DNA of 64,000 nt, taken from positions 30,575,022 to 30,639,021 of the forward strand of contig CM033399.1 of assembly GCA_019426215.1 (NCBI GenBank), written 5' to 3'. A program made the translations under genes and the position numbers. Under the pieces are notes generated by a model. It worked only from the letters and a program-made list of their open reading frames with translations. It did not search any database and had not been told where the DNA came from. Of the stretch, positions 1-11,112 are shown one piece after another (the first letter of the stretch is position 1; the number at the start of each line of letters is the position of its first letter). This DNA is from Buddleja alternifolia. Lineage: Eukaryota > Streptophyta > Magnoliopsida > Lamiales > Scrophulariaceae.

Positions 1-1106
1 AATAAAAGTTTTGAACGTTAATAATTTATCAAAATATTAATTATTATCAATTAATGACTGGTATAAAATATTATTTATATAAATTAAAAATGAGAACAAG
101 CAATGAATATTATAAATTTATATAAAATTAAGCCGTATTTTTACTTCCGAATAATTAATTTAAATTCGTATTATACTCGTACATCTACAAATCTGTTTAT
201 TTCCTATTCCCATACTTTTTAACTGAATTGTTCATCGTAACTTTCAATAAAATTTCATAATATATACGTATATATTAAATGACGAATTTTTCCCGTCATG
301 TATTTGACTAACTATGCTTTTTTCTTCTTCGGCAGAACATGCATATATATATATATAGTGCATGATAATTGAGTTGGAATTCATTTCCAACACTTCCAAA
401 GCTAAAACTTATCGGCCGAGCAAATATTTTTTCCGACAATATTTGATCTTCATAGTTATCCACGTGGTGGAAAAAAGTCTCCGCTGTCATTTGGCTTCCA
501 TGCATGGCCTATAATTTGTCGCCAAGTGTCCATTTTGAAGTTTCATGTTTATATCTTTTCTAAAAGTTTATCACCAATTGATAATTGTGAATCATATCAG
601 TTTCTTTTCTTATAGCCGAGAATGAGATCGACCCGTATCCTCTAGCATGAAATATTCGGTTGATTTTTAGAATACAATTTATTTTCGAAGATTTTTATGA
701 ATCTTGATTTTATTAAGATAGAGTTTCTTTATCCCCAACCATAAATATTTAGCCAATATTTACAATGATTTATTAATTTAATTAATTCGGATATAAACTT
801 TAATGTATATTCATACCGCTAATTAAATAAGATATCACTTAGCTAATATTTGTCAAATTTTTGACATCAACAACCTCCATGAAAGCATAGTTGAGCCACT
901 GCCATCGGCATCATGAATAGTTGAGTATAATCGGTACAACTCCCAGTTGGGTCTTTTTTTCTAATAATTAACTCTTAACTGAGTATGTTACCCGAGGACC
1001 GTCATGCCACCGTGAAGACGACGACGACCACCACAAGTAGCGATACAAATGGATACAATCGCACAAAAAAGTAAACATCGGGTATTAGGAATCTGCGCAT
1101 ACAACT
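1..1106. other. AT-rich intergenic stretch, no gene seen
   Basis: The sequence is AT-rich with short TA microsatellites (for example around 335-357). Only short frames without recognisable motifs occur. It lies outside the duplicated block that starts near 1107. I see no RNA gene or complete transposon end here. Confidence 0.6.
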
Positions 1107-1129
1107 GTGAGCTTGATGTGATGATTTCA

Positions 1130-1460
1130 ATTTTCAAGGGAAGAATCTGATGGAAATCTATACTCTTCTTGCAAGAATGTGGCATGTCATGAATTTGGAA
1201 GTAGCACATTGCGATATTTTGCTCCTCCTTACAAATTGTATGTGACTTTGAAAGATAATGAAGACATCATCAATATGTGCCGGATACATATATAAACGCC
1301 TCAAACTGCCCATTGCTTTTAGTCCTTACAAACAATCAGCTTTCTCTTCTTCTTTTTTTTTTTTTTTCACTCTATATATGTAGAAAGAGGATCCGAAAAA
1401 TGCCGAGAAATCGAGAAATACCAAACCAGTTATGCAAACAAACTACTACTAGCTGCTAAA
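1130..1460 (+). pseudogene. MuDR/MULE transposase N-terminal (PB1-like) fragment, copy A
   Basis: The plus strand encodes a degenerate peptide parallel to the better copy at 24930-25166. That copy reads 'ITLRYFASPYKLYVTL' followed by 'NEDIINMCRLHASN', the pattern of the PB1-like domain that opens plant MuDR-type transposases (hydrophobic strand, aromatic-Phe, then a D/E-D-I..M motif). Copy A is broken by a frameshift near 1200 and a stop after the 'CRIHI' equivalent. No zinc finger or DDE domain follows. It could also be a remnant of a host PB1 gene. The family assignment is an inference from a short motif. Confidence 0.4.
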
Positions 1461-1894
1461 AATGGAGAAATACCAATTCGAAGAGACGGTTTAATATTAT
1501 GATTTGTACCATTTGTGTTGTATTCAAAAACCTTATGTTTGTTCGCTTGTAATAATTACTTTGGTGGATTGTTTTTTCTTGGAGATCCACTCGATATTGC
1601 ACAAAATGTATGAGTACGTGTTTCATTGACATTCATTTGAAAAATTTGTACTAAAAATAACCATATATAAATAACATCATAACTTATGATTAATATTAAT
1701 ATGAAATAATACATTAATGTTACCCATCCGGACTTCAAATTCATACATCCCGTAAAACCAAAAAAAAAAAAAAAGAAAAAGGGGAAGAAAAGGTAACATA
1801 ATTTGTAGCCACCAGTCATAAACATGGACCAATTCCAAATTACCACCGCCAACACTAATGACAACCTCACTCTCTGCACGACCATTCTTCATCA

Positions 1895-2194
1895 TTATAG
1901 GGTATTCTGGATTAACATAACCTTCTGCATATGGTGGTCTTGATCATTCTCTTGATCTCTATCCTCTCCTTCTCGTGCAGGCCATACTTCTGGCTCCGGT
2001 GAGAGTGTTAGTTTTTGAAGAGAAAGGAAAGAGGGGTGCTCCGCGGTTGTGGTCTGGTGGCAGCGTGGTGGATGGTGATGGTTGGGGGTTGGGGAGAGAT
2101 TTTCGCGAGGGTGTAGAGGAGATGTTGGGTTGAGGTCAATCACAATGGTTGCTGGTTGTCGGAATCGGTAGTGGAGGTGAAAGGTTGAAGACAA
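1895..2194 (-). other. Low-complexity Pro/His-rich open frame, copy A
   Basis: A 99-codon minus-strand frame rich in Pro, His and Thr. The counterpart in copy B (34713-34991) is shifted in its last third, and the downstream sequence is not conserved in frame. That argues against selection on a protein. No domain is recognised. It may be an old exon or chance low-complexity sequence. Confidence 0.25.
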
Positions 2195-2408
2195 TACTTC
2201 TGTTTTAACTTTCTTTTTCTTTTTCTATTTTATTCTTGAAAAGATTATTTAAATATTTTTAATTAATATTAAAATTGTGATATATTTTAAATAAAAAAAG
2301 AATTTCCCTTTTGAAAATCCAGATTTTATTTTTTAAGGATAACCAAAATTTCAAATTTGAAAATAAATTCATAATAATGAAATTTGTGTTGTATTCAAAA
2401 ACATAATG

Positions 2409-2795
2409 CTGTGTTTGGTTTTGTTTTCAAACTCATTTTGGCCAAAAATTTTGGCCAAAACTTGTTTGTTTTGTGTTTTTTTGACCAAAAATGATTTTTT
2501 TGGTCAAAAAAATTGTTAGCTATTGTCTCTACTTTAGGGTACCTACTAATTACATCAACTACAATATAATCATTTAAAATTTATATTATATTATATTTTT
2601 CAATCATTAACTAATTATAAACACAACTTTTCAGACAAAAACTTATATGATTTGACTGCTACAGTAACTTTTGTCTCTTCTGAAAATAAAATCAAACACT
2701 AAACCAAACACATTTTCATCAAAATACACAACTTCCAATAAACCTTTTCACCAAAATTTTCACCAAAAAAAATCCCCAAAATAAAACCAAACACA
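2409..2795. mobile_element. MITE with 'GTGTTTGG' terminal inverted repeats, copy A only
   Basis: The left end 'ctgtgtttggttttg' and right end 'ataaaaccaaacaca' are imperfect inverted repeats bounding about 390 bp without coding capacity. Copy B has an uninterrupted locus at the same place (around 35700, 'acattatgtttgtg'), so the element inserted into A after duplication or was lost from B. The flanks 'ataatg' and 'attatg' look like an imperfect target duplication, so the superfamily (hAT or PIF type) is not settled. Confidence 0.6.
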
Positions 2796-4182
2796 ATTAT
2801 GTTTGTATAACTCAAAATTTCAAATTTAAAAATAAATTCATAATAATGAAATTATAATTTAATTCAATATAATTATAATTTATATATATGTTTTAAATTT
2901 TTTTTAAAAAAATTATTTTATTTTTGGGAGTATCTACAAAGGTTAATATGTTAATTTACTTTATTTATTATATTTTAATCAAGATATGTAATTACGAAAC
3001 CTCAAATTTTATATATTTATTTTTCAGCTTGCACCCCTATTCATCCTAATGATGATATATCATTTATACAAAACTAGATATATATTCTACTCTTTTCTTC
3101 CATTAACGATATAAAATTGACAAATAAATATCTTTCTACATTTACACCAAAACTATTCAGACTAGTAAGATGATAAAATAAAAATTCACAACTTGGTCAA
3201 GAATCTTCACAATCATTGGAAAAAGGTGAAAAAAAAAAAAATACCACCCCGAATTATTGATTTAAGCAAACTTAAACATACTTGCAGATGTTATTTGAAA
3301 CAAAATATTCATATATAGATCATTACATAGAAATAAAAGTACCTCCACAAGTTTAATCCAAAGCTGAGATCAAATATATATGATCATATGACAGTACTCT
3401 AAATTAGACATGTGTATTACATAGGTTTGAAACTTGTCCATACAAAGATTTATTATCAGATTCTCTTATTCATTATAATACTTCAATAGTACATATGATG
3501 GCCCCTTCTCTTATTTCAGACGGACTTCTCTTAACACTGCATCCACAAAATAGAAAAACAGGCTCAGTTAGTGGCAATGAATACATACTCAAACACAAGG
3601 CAAAAACATACATGCACTTCAAATAACAAATAAATAAGATTAGTTAATGGTTGACAAGTTACTAGGACAGGAAGGATCAAGGAAGTTTTGATAGTGCCTT
3701 CTCAAGTCAATTTAGTGCTAAATTTATCAATTATCATGTAAATCAAAATTTTAAAAATAATTATCCTCTCATATATATGTCAAAATATCTAATTAGCCGG
3801 CAATCTAGACCTATAATAAAACTTGTCCTTGAATTAGGGTTTATCAATCGATTTTTACTGTAATTCTCCATATAGTGTTAATCATACAAACTTCTGAGGC
3901 ATATTTGTGTAGAAATGTTGCATTATCATAGTAAACGGGGTGATTCTAAGACACACTGGGTCCAACAGAGCCGGCGCATTAAACACAATTGAATACAGGG
4001 ACAAGATAAACATATAAATCACCTGCATCCTACGGTGTTAGATAGACCGGCATATTAAATCCGGTCCATCTTAGAATTTTTCATAGTAAACATGACCGAA
4101 ATTCGTGTGCATGGTTTTGCAAATTAAACAGATATAAATATGTATCTGTATTAATAATATATGATGTAGTAAGAAAGAAGGA

Positions 4183-4765
4183 TTAAGTTACAACCTTCTT
4201 GCTGCACTTCTCACTGTCGCTCTCGCTGCTGCCGCCGCTATAATTTCCTTCAAAGTTCTTGTTCTTGTGACCGTGCTTCTTTGGCTTGCAATGCCCTTCT
4301 TTCTTTTTCGAATTCTTCTGCTCCACCTTCACATGATGGGGATCACATGATGAGTGTCCATTATGGGCAACATGAGATCCATGCTTCTCCCCACCGTGAG
4401 TAAACCCTACAGTACTACTGTAGTAATCGGTCGCAGGTTTGTGTGCGTGATGGGTATCGTAGTACTGTCCACTATGGGCAACATGATCCAATAATTGAGG
4501 TCCATGCTTCTCCCCATCGTGAGTCCCACTACTCGGTCATGATGTATCATAGTACTGCCCACTCATTGTCCATTGAGGTGGTGTTTAGGTTGAACATCTC
4601 CTCCACTTTGTGAGTGAAAGAAGAGTTATCATTGTGGCTAGTTTTGTGCTTGTCATAGCAAGTCTCATGAGTTTTTTGGTGATAAAGATTATCGGAGGGC
4701 TCGTGGTACTCCACGTGGTGGTAGTTGGTTTGATCGGAGGGCTTGTAGCATTGGAATGAAGCCAT
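4183..4765 (-). pseudogene. Histidine-rich protein gene, copy A, truncated
   Basis: From the ATG at 4765 the frame runs 72 codons (opening MASFQCYKPSDQ) and ends at an early stop at 4547, inside a rearranged stretch. The remaining 3' part is open from 4491 to 4183. The peptide is rich in His, Tyr, Ser and Lys and ends with a Lys/His run (KKEGHCKPKKHGHKNKN), an acidic Ser stretch (GGSSESDSEKC) and KKVVT. The Ser run followed by Lys/His-rich sequence recalls dehydrin-like or metal-binding hydrophilic proteins, but I do not recognise the family. The paralogue at 38414-39029 lacks this break but has a different one. A TATA box lies 79-89 bp upstream. Confidence 0.6.
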
Positions 4766-4843
4766 GATACTATTACAAGTCTTGAAGAATGTTTATGGGA
4801 TTTATGTGTTAATTTGTTTGAGAAATATATGGCAAGTTTGAGA

Positions 4844-4854
4844 GGTATTTATAG
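4844..4854 (-). promoter_or_regulatory. TATA box of the His-rich gene, copy A
   Basis: The minus strand reads CTATAAATACC, starting 89 bp upstream of the ATG at 4765. The same element at the same spacing is kept in copy B (39109-39118). Confidence 0.6.
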
Positions 4855-6013
4855 ATATGGGGATTGGGTAGTGGAATTCTCTCAATTCACTTTGTGTTAA
4901 ATCATCCTATACTTTGATTCTCCTTTTAATTCGAAGGCCACTCATAATGTTAGCTTTTATTCTATTCTTTGGCATGGAATGCAATTCTTTTGTTTTCAAG
5001 GGAATATTAGGAAGTTTTATTCGGGATTGATTTGGTTGAATTTAAGAGTAATTTATTATATATATTGTAGTCAATCACTAAATAAGCAAGTTCGACCAAA
5101 AATGATTTAGATTAAAATTTTCATAGTATTTTATGCTATTTCAATTTCTTTAATTAGCTAATAAAATTGTACGATCTCATTATTGGTTCTCTTCTTTTCA
5201 TGTAATCTCAATTGTTGCAAATATAAAAAATATATATAGTTGATATTACTATTACTGAAAGCAAACTTTCTGAACTAAATTGACCAAGTTTTCTTTATAT
5301 TAAGTTTTTCACAATTTTTAACAAATTATTTAAGTAAAAAATTGCAGTACTGTTCTTTTTTTCTTTTCTGAAGTTTTCTAATTCACACAACATATATAAC
5401 AACTGAAAGTTCTATATAATAACTCAAAGAGGCCAAAGCACTTTATGTTCTACACACCCTGCACTTGTATGATTATCTCAATTACTTGTTTTTTAACATA
5501 ATGGGATTTTTAAATAAAACAGAAAGGAAACTACTCTTGTATAACACAAATAGGGACTTATAAATTGTACCCCTATAGGCCTAGCTATCATATGTTCAAT
5601 ATTTTCTACTACAGAATTGTGCAAAAGGAATAACAGTACAACATCTTTATACCTCCAGTTGTTCAACACCGTCCAAATCAATTTCCATCTCCATATGCAA
5701 GAATAAAAAGTTACAAACCTTGTCGATAGCTTAAGAATGTTCACCTTCATCAGACACCGCTAGTCAAAACTGAAAGTACTGACAAAAGATGAGGATATTC
5801 GACCGACATATAATAAAAGAATATATACTTACAGCTCTTGAGAAAAAGGGATTCAAAGTATGAAATAATGCAAAAATAATAAAGGTATTCGTCTACTGCA
5901 TCTAAAATATCTAAGCTCCATCTATCCCTTTCAAGACGAAAGCAAGAATAACAATTGCTGAGACATATTATTACAGTAAAAGAGCTTACAAAACATAAAA
6001 CACAGAAACGAAG

Positions 6014-6226
6014 CACATCATATCTGAATCATTACAGTAGCAAAAGAGCTTACAGAAAAACCGACTACATAGGACAGAAAACATACTTGTGACCACTTGT
6101 ATTTACAGTCGAGAAAATGTATGCACCAAGATTGGTCACTTTTTATCCTAGATGACTTGAAACAAATTTTGCGATAGCCTGAACAGCTTGATCTTCTGCT
6201 TCTTCTTGATTAGATCCTGTAGACTG
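6014..6226. repeat. Left member of a direct repeat flanking the Tnt1-like fragment
   Basis: The sequence starting 'cacatcatatctgaatc' and running through the end of hydrolase exon 6 to 'tcctgtagactg' recurs at 7281-7492. In copy B this sequence occurs once (about 40974-41184). The 3' end of the exon is therefore duplicated on both sides of the retroelement fragment. A tandem duplication or template switch associated with the insertion is the simplest reading. Confidence 0.75.
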
Positions 6227-7152
6227 TGTTGAAGATGGCTTCATTTCAAGAAGCTAAATTATCCCACATTGGAAAATGGTTGTAAAGGGTGGTCCCTTTA
6301 TCCTATAAAAGGAGACCACCTATTTACATTTAGAAATATCCCAAATTGCCTAAGTCTTTTAGCAATTTCTTCTTTCTTCCTTTATAGTTTGTAATATTTT
6401 TACTTTGGTCCTTTAGTGAAATATTTTGGTGGGGTCTGAGGACGTAGGCTAAATTAGCCGAATCTCGTTAAATTTGGTGTTCTTTATTTTGTGCTATTCT
6501 TCAAGTAGCCATTGTTAGTTATAGTTGTAGTGTTATATTGTGTTATTAAATTCGTCTAGTTAATTCTGTCGAGGAGGTTGGGTTTTAAGCGCGACCATTG
6601 TGACGCCTCCAATCTTTCCTGGGAATTAAATCTAGTGTGGTTTTCTAGTACAATATTTCCCTCGCTATTTCTATATTTGGTGGAATATGACTCTGAGTTC
6701 CACAACAAGTGGTATCAGAGCTCGGGTATTCTGAGTATGCTTTGTGGTCGCAGTTTAATCTGATCTTCCACATCAGAAAAGTTTTCCCGGGCTATTTGGC
6801 TTTCGCATTTGGAGGGCTATTGAAGAATAATTTGTAACCAAAAATGGAAGTTACCTCAAAAGCATCGTCGTCGTCCATTTGGGCGAGAACCACTGTGGCG
6901 AATACGCGATTGGCAGTGGAGTCTTTTGATGGCACAGGCCATTTTGGTATGTGGCAAAGCGAAGTTGTAGACGCACTCTTTCAACAAGGTCTATACTTAG
7001 CTATTGAAGAAAAGAAACCAAATGATATGGAGGAAAAAGAATGGAGTATGATGAATCGGTTGGAATGTGGAACAATTCGTTCGTGTCTATCCAGAGAGCA
7101 GAGATATGCGTTTTCAAAAGAAAACTCTGCATATAAATTGTGGATGGCACTG
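6227..7152 (+). mobile_element. Truncated Tnt1/Tork-like Ty1-copia element (5' LTR plus start of gag)
   Basis: A full 481-bp 5' LTR (6227-6707, TGTTG...CAACA, with a TATA-like 'tataaaagg' in U3) is followed by a two-base spacer and the primer binding site TGGTATCAGAGC (6710-6721), which fits initiator tRNA-Met. The leader and the first ~100 codons of gag follow (from 6844). The element stops at 7152, joined to host sequence at a shared 'ctg'. Its R-U5 half is almost the same as that of the complete element at 43665-48799, but its U3 half is clearly different. It is thus a different subfamily member. The 3' LTR and pol are missing. Confidence 0.85.
6844..7152 (+). pseudogene. Ty1-copia gag, N-terminal fragment
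   Basis: The frame starts MEVTSKASSSSIWARTTVAN and closely matches residues 1-103 of the intact polyprotein encoded at 44215-48180. It covers the first part of the gag domain (UBN2-type). At the codon corresponding to residue 103 the retroelement ends and the frame runs briefly into host sequence before a stop at 7182. The zinc knuckle and everything after it are absent. Confidence 0.85.
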
Positions 7153-7408
7153 AGACATATTACAGATCATCGTGAACATTAAAGAGAGCATAGTGATGAA
7201 GCATAATGTAAAGACCAATATTAGAATCAGCAATACAGAAACGAAGCACAATATGAACATGAAGCATGATCCATACAAAACACATCATATCTGAATCATT
7301 ACAGTAACAAAAGAGCTTACAGAAAAACCGACTAAATAGGACAGAAAACATACTCGTGACCATTTGTATTTACAGTCGAGAAAATGTGTGCACCAAGATT
7401 GGTCACCT

Positions 7409-7942
7409 TTATCTTAGATGACTTGAAACAAATTTTGCGATAGCCTGAACAGCTTGATCTTCTGCTTCTTCTTGATTAGATCCTGTAGACTGCAAGTGCT
7501 TTTTCCCAATTTTGAAAGAGTGATCACCCCCTTCAATCACATGCAATGCATTAACGGACTTCATTTTCTTCCTTGCAGCCTCCAGTTTATCTTTGCTACC
7601 ATTTGAGGAAAAAAATAACATTGACTTGTAATTTTGTGGACTTCAAAAGTATGGAACTAAGGAATAGGATTTGCACACTGAATTCAATAGGAACAATTAA
7701 TTGTTATACCATACAGACCAAAAAAATATAAGGGACATAAAACCATAATAAATTTGTTACCCCTGGATTTTTTGCAGAGCCAGTCAATGTCATAGCAAAT
7801 TAATAGTTATACTATATAGAGTAGCTATATTAGGCTTCACTTATACACGCAAACAACTTAGAATGCTTTTACCTGCACAAACATAACAGGGACGGTAAGT
7901 AAGTTGCAGCAAAGTTTCATCCCGCACTGCACCATTCATTCC
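7409..7942 (-). pseudogene. KANSL3/TEX30-like hydrolase, decayed exons 5-6 (copy A)
   Basis: Exon 6 (7409-about 7600) matches the C-terminal exon of the intact gene at 41101-41310, including the catalytic-His motif GGDHSF. It has lost 18 nt (six residues just after the catalytic-Asp motif GSKD), and its splice acceptor AG has become AT. Exon 5 (7873-7942) carries a 4-bp duplication ('aagt') that shifts the frame. Exons 1-4 are absent, because copy A ends near 8300. The real 3' exon end is also duplicated upstream at 6014-6226. It cannot encode a working hydrolase. Confidence 0.85.
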
Positions 7943-8402
7943 CTAGAATATTAGCAGATCAAGTAAGCAAATTCGAACAGGACAATTATATAAGGCTTCC
8001 TAATGACAGAATCCATGAATTATATTTGGGGAAACTTAAGATGCAGAAGCAATATTTTACTCTAGTATGATGATCTAAATGTACACAAGCCGTAAACTAA
8101 GTGCCTGCCTAAAAATAACATGAGATAGAGAATGCCTTAATGATACCAACAACCAACATTGCTATTATCCAAAAACAGTGAACAGAGATATCTTAAGACT
8201 TAATTCTACTAAATGTTTGAGAAATAATTTAAAGGACGGATTGACCTAAGAGTTGGCTTGGGTATAATCTATGCACTTACTGTTCTTCTAAAGTTCTGAT
8301 TGGGTATAATAATGACTTTTATCGTTATATGCAGAAAATGTAAAAAATATTAATCTAATTCCACTCTTTCTTTTTTCTTTTAATATGACCATTATATGTA
8401 TA

Positions 8403-8743
8403 TCTATACTGAAGTAAAGTGTTTTTTAATAAATACTTCCAGGTCTACTATGACAAAACTGATCACGTAATTTTTACATGTAAAATTATTTATCCTAACA
8501 ATTGAAAAGTTAAATATTGAGTCAAGATGTAGTTTATTGATGCATTTTGTATTGTCTAGACATTGAAAATATAAATTGACTTTTTCGGTTCTTCTTTAAT
8601 AGGATAAAATGAAAATTATTTTTCTTTGAAAAGGTAAAAAATTTAATATATCTATATATATATATATATCTTTATATGTATATATATAAATTTATATTTT
8701 TTCTTTTAAATAATAGTCGTGCGTAGCATGGGGCACATACTAG
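8403..8743 (+). mobile_element. Putative small non-autonomous Helitron
   Basis: The 5' end reads TCTATACTGAAG directly after an A (8402). The 3' end is CTAG (8740-8743) directly before a T, so it sits in an A|T target. A short GC-rich hairpin (CGTGC-GTA-GCATG, one wobble pair) lies about 15 bases before the CTAG. 5'-TC, 3' hairpin, CTRR and an AT target are the Helitron hallmarks. There is no coding capacity. The hairpin is short, so the call is moderate. Confidence 0.45.
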
Positions 8744-9596
8744 TATACATATATATATATATATATATTTATTTCTTATTATTCTTTTTTAATTTGAACT
8801 TTTAATAGGTTTTACTCGTAATACTATTCATATTTATAGCTATTTAATATTTTTTATTGAATTGATATGGCTATATCTTTTACATGAACATTCGTGCTTG
8901 ATACTTTTAAAGTGAAAATATCTTATGATAATTTAATGTTATATTTTTTTTGATATATAATACACACTTGAAGAGTTTTGACCAAGAAAAGTATTATAGA
9001 TTATATTTATGACATTTGTTCTATTTAACTATCACAATTATTTATAATAGCAATGTCGCATTAGATCACCTATTATTTTATAATATTATAATATACTTTA
9101 CAATATCCTTTTGCAGATTTTAGTGCACAAATTTTAATAAACAAACAATTACAACATGCATGTTGTACCAAAAATAAAATAAAAATTACATGTCATTTTT
9201 TGTATTACTTGTTTATTTACAAATTTCTCGTCCTGCGGTTCATACAAGCTAGATAAAGATATTTTCTTATATATGAGTGTGTATTTATTTGATATATTTA
9301 TATATATAGTAAACTATGTACATATTATATTTATACTCAGTGTAAAACAGATATTTAAAGTGATATACTAGTATTTTTTTCTTGTTCTAAACGTATGATA
9401 GTACTCTTATAAAAAAATAATATGTAATGACACTAGTGTTTTTTTTAATGATTCATGGAGTTTTATCTTGATAAATATTTTCCGGACAAGTATATTCTTA
9501 GTTATGAATTATCATTACAAGCATTGTTTGTTTATTTAGTTTTAAAATATAAAATAACTTGAAAAACCTCTAGACCGCACAAAATCGAATAGTTGG
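8744..9596. other. AT-rich stretch with TA microsatellite, no gene seen
   Basis: It contains a (TA)n tract around 8748-8770 and long AT-rich sequence with no frame, RNA signature or clear transposon end. It sits between copy A and the Sire element. Confidence 0.55.
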
Positions 9597-11094
9597 TGGT
9601 GGTCTCAAATGGCATACGAAAGGGTCTAGAAGGGGGGGGTTGAATAGACCCTGAAGTCTTTTTCGACTTCAAAAATTCGAATCACTTTTAAAGATTTGAA
9701 CGCTTAGAAAGCTGAGCGCTTGGGTCAGATGCTTCAGTAAAGATAACTTAGACTTAGTGATTTTAGCAATTTACCAAAGTAGGGTAACGCTTAGATCGCT
9801 TAATCCGGGTTAGCACAGCGGAAATGATTTTAGCGTTCGATTGGTTAATTAATCGCTTTGCAATTTTACTTGTCTTTTTCAGGATGAATAATGTAATATG
9901 AAAATAAGACAATAAAATATAAATGACACAAGAAATTGTAAGGTTCACTGGGTGATGTAATCCCAGCTACGTCCTTCTTCTCCTTTTTCACTTGGAGGAA
10001 TTTACTAGGATGATTATCAAAGAATCACACAGAATCTTCTACAAGATAGTAAAGGATGAAAAAGATCTCGGGTCCTTGATCACACAGATTTCAGCACCAA
10101 TGAAGATCGTCTTCTAGAAACTTCTCTCACTCAGAAATACTGCTTGAAAAGGGGTTCAACAATTTTCTCACTCAGATGAAAGGTTGAAGGTTTGTCACAA
10201 GGTTTTGTTTGTTTTTGGGAAGATCAAACAACTTGGAATATCTCAATAGGAATTTAGGTTTCTTCTTTCGAAGAGGTTTGAGATATTTGTGACTGTCTGG
10301 AATGTAGAATAAAAGCTTGAAGGAATTTTAGCTATGGAGTTTCTAAGCTTTTTCTAAGAAAGTCTTGTGTATGTACGTAATTTTCTCTTGTAATATTATG
10401 TACAATTTTTTTTGGGGTTTGAAGGTAAGGTATTTATAGGCAATTCTTGGGATCTGTCCGTTGGACACATGTAGGAGAGTGCCTCTCACGCGGCGCGTGA
10501 TTCTATCTAAAACCTGACATTCCTGAAAATCTGCCGGCACCGATTGGATGGGAGCAGCTATAAACTCTGAAGTTCTGACAGTCTAGTCAAAAAGGTGGTT
10601 TGTCCACAAGTCACAGTGGCTTATCACATTTAATGCTCTTATCAGGCATTTAATGCATTTGAATTTATTTCTCGTTGGAAATAAATGTCAGTTGAATGAT
10701 TGTATTTAAGTCCTTCATGACTTGAGGATTTATTTCAGGTGAATCTGACATCGGTCGCTTAAGTGCTTTGAGCTCTTGATCCATAAATTCTGAAATAGTC
10801 CTTTAGCGTTTGACGGACGCTAAGTAACATGTCTTCATCTCTGGTTGACTTCAGACGCTGATCTTCAACTTCTTCTCTAATAGACTCACTTAAAATTCTA
10901 TTAGCGATTCAGTATCTAATACTTAGTCTAAAATCTATAAAGATAAAAATTACAAGCCTAAACCAAATAACAATTACAAACTTTCAAAAACTTAAACAAT
11001 GATCTATGAAAACATAAACTTACATTTTATTTGGGGTCTAACATTGAATCCTATCTTGTCATCATCAAAACATCTAACATGAAATTTCCTAACA
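9597..11094 (-). repeat. 3' LTR of the Sire element
   Basis: It aligns along its whole length with 22195-23691. The outer plus-strand end has an extra 'tgg' triplet (TGGTGGTGG against TGGTGG), which blurs the boundary and target site. It ends at 'tttcctaaca' (11094). Confidence 0.9.
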
Positions 11095-11112
11095 ATTTCC
11101 CTCTTTTTGATG
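11095..11112 (-). promoter_or_regulatory. Polypurine tract of the Sire element
   Basis: The minus strand reads AAAAAGAGGGAAAT directly before the 3' LTR. This is the expected position and composition for the plus-strand DNA primer of an LTR retrotransposon. Confidence 0.75.

Larger units (their letters stand above)
1107..8300. repeat. Segmental duplication, copy A (paralogous to 24888-41957)
   Basis: The block aligns by eye, in the same orientation and order, with 24888-41957: MULE-like fragment, low-complexity frame, AT-rich spacer, His-rich gene, and the 3' part of the hydrolase gene. The left edge is near 'tgtgagcttg' at 1107 (24888 in B). The right edge is near 'aaagttctgattg' just before 8300 (41957 in B). 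Beyond these points the copies have no shared sequence. A contains only hydrolase exons 5 and 6, so it is a partial duplicate, and B (continuous with the full gene) is the likely source. Insertions private to A are the MITE at 2409-2795 and the Tnt1-like fragment at 6227-7152. Confidence 0.85.

Noticed and set aside
988..1209. A 73-codon minus-strand frame
   Set aside because: It overlaps the opposite-strand PB1-like fragment and is not kept in copy B, so it is probably a shadow.
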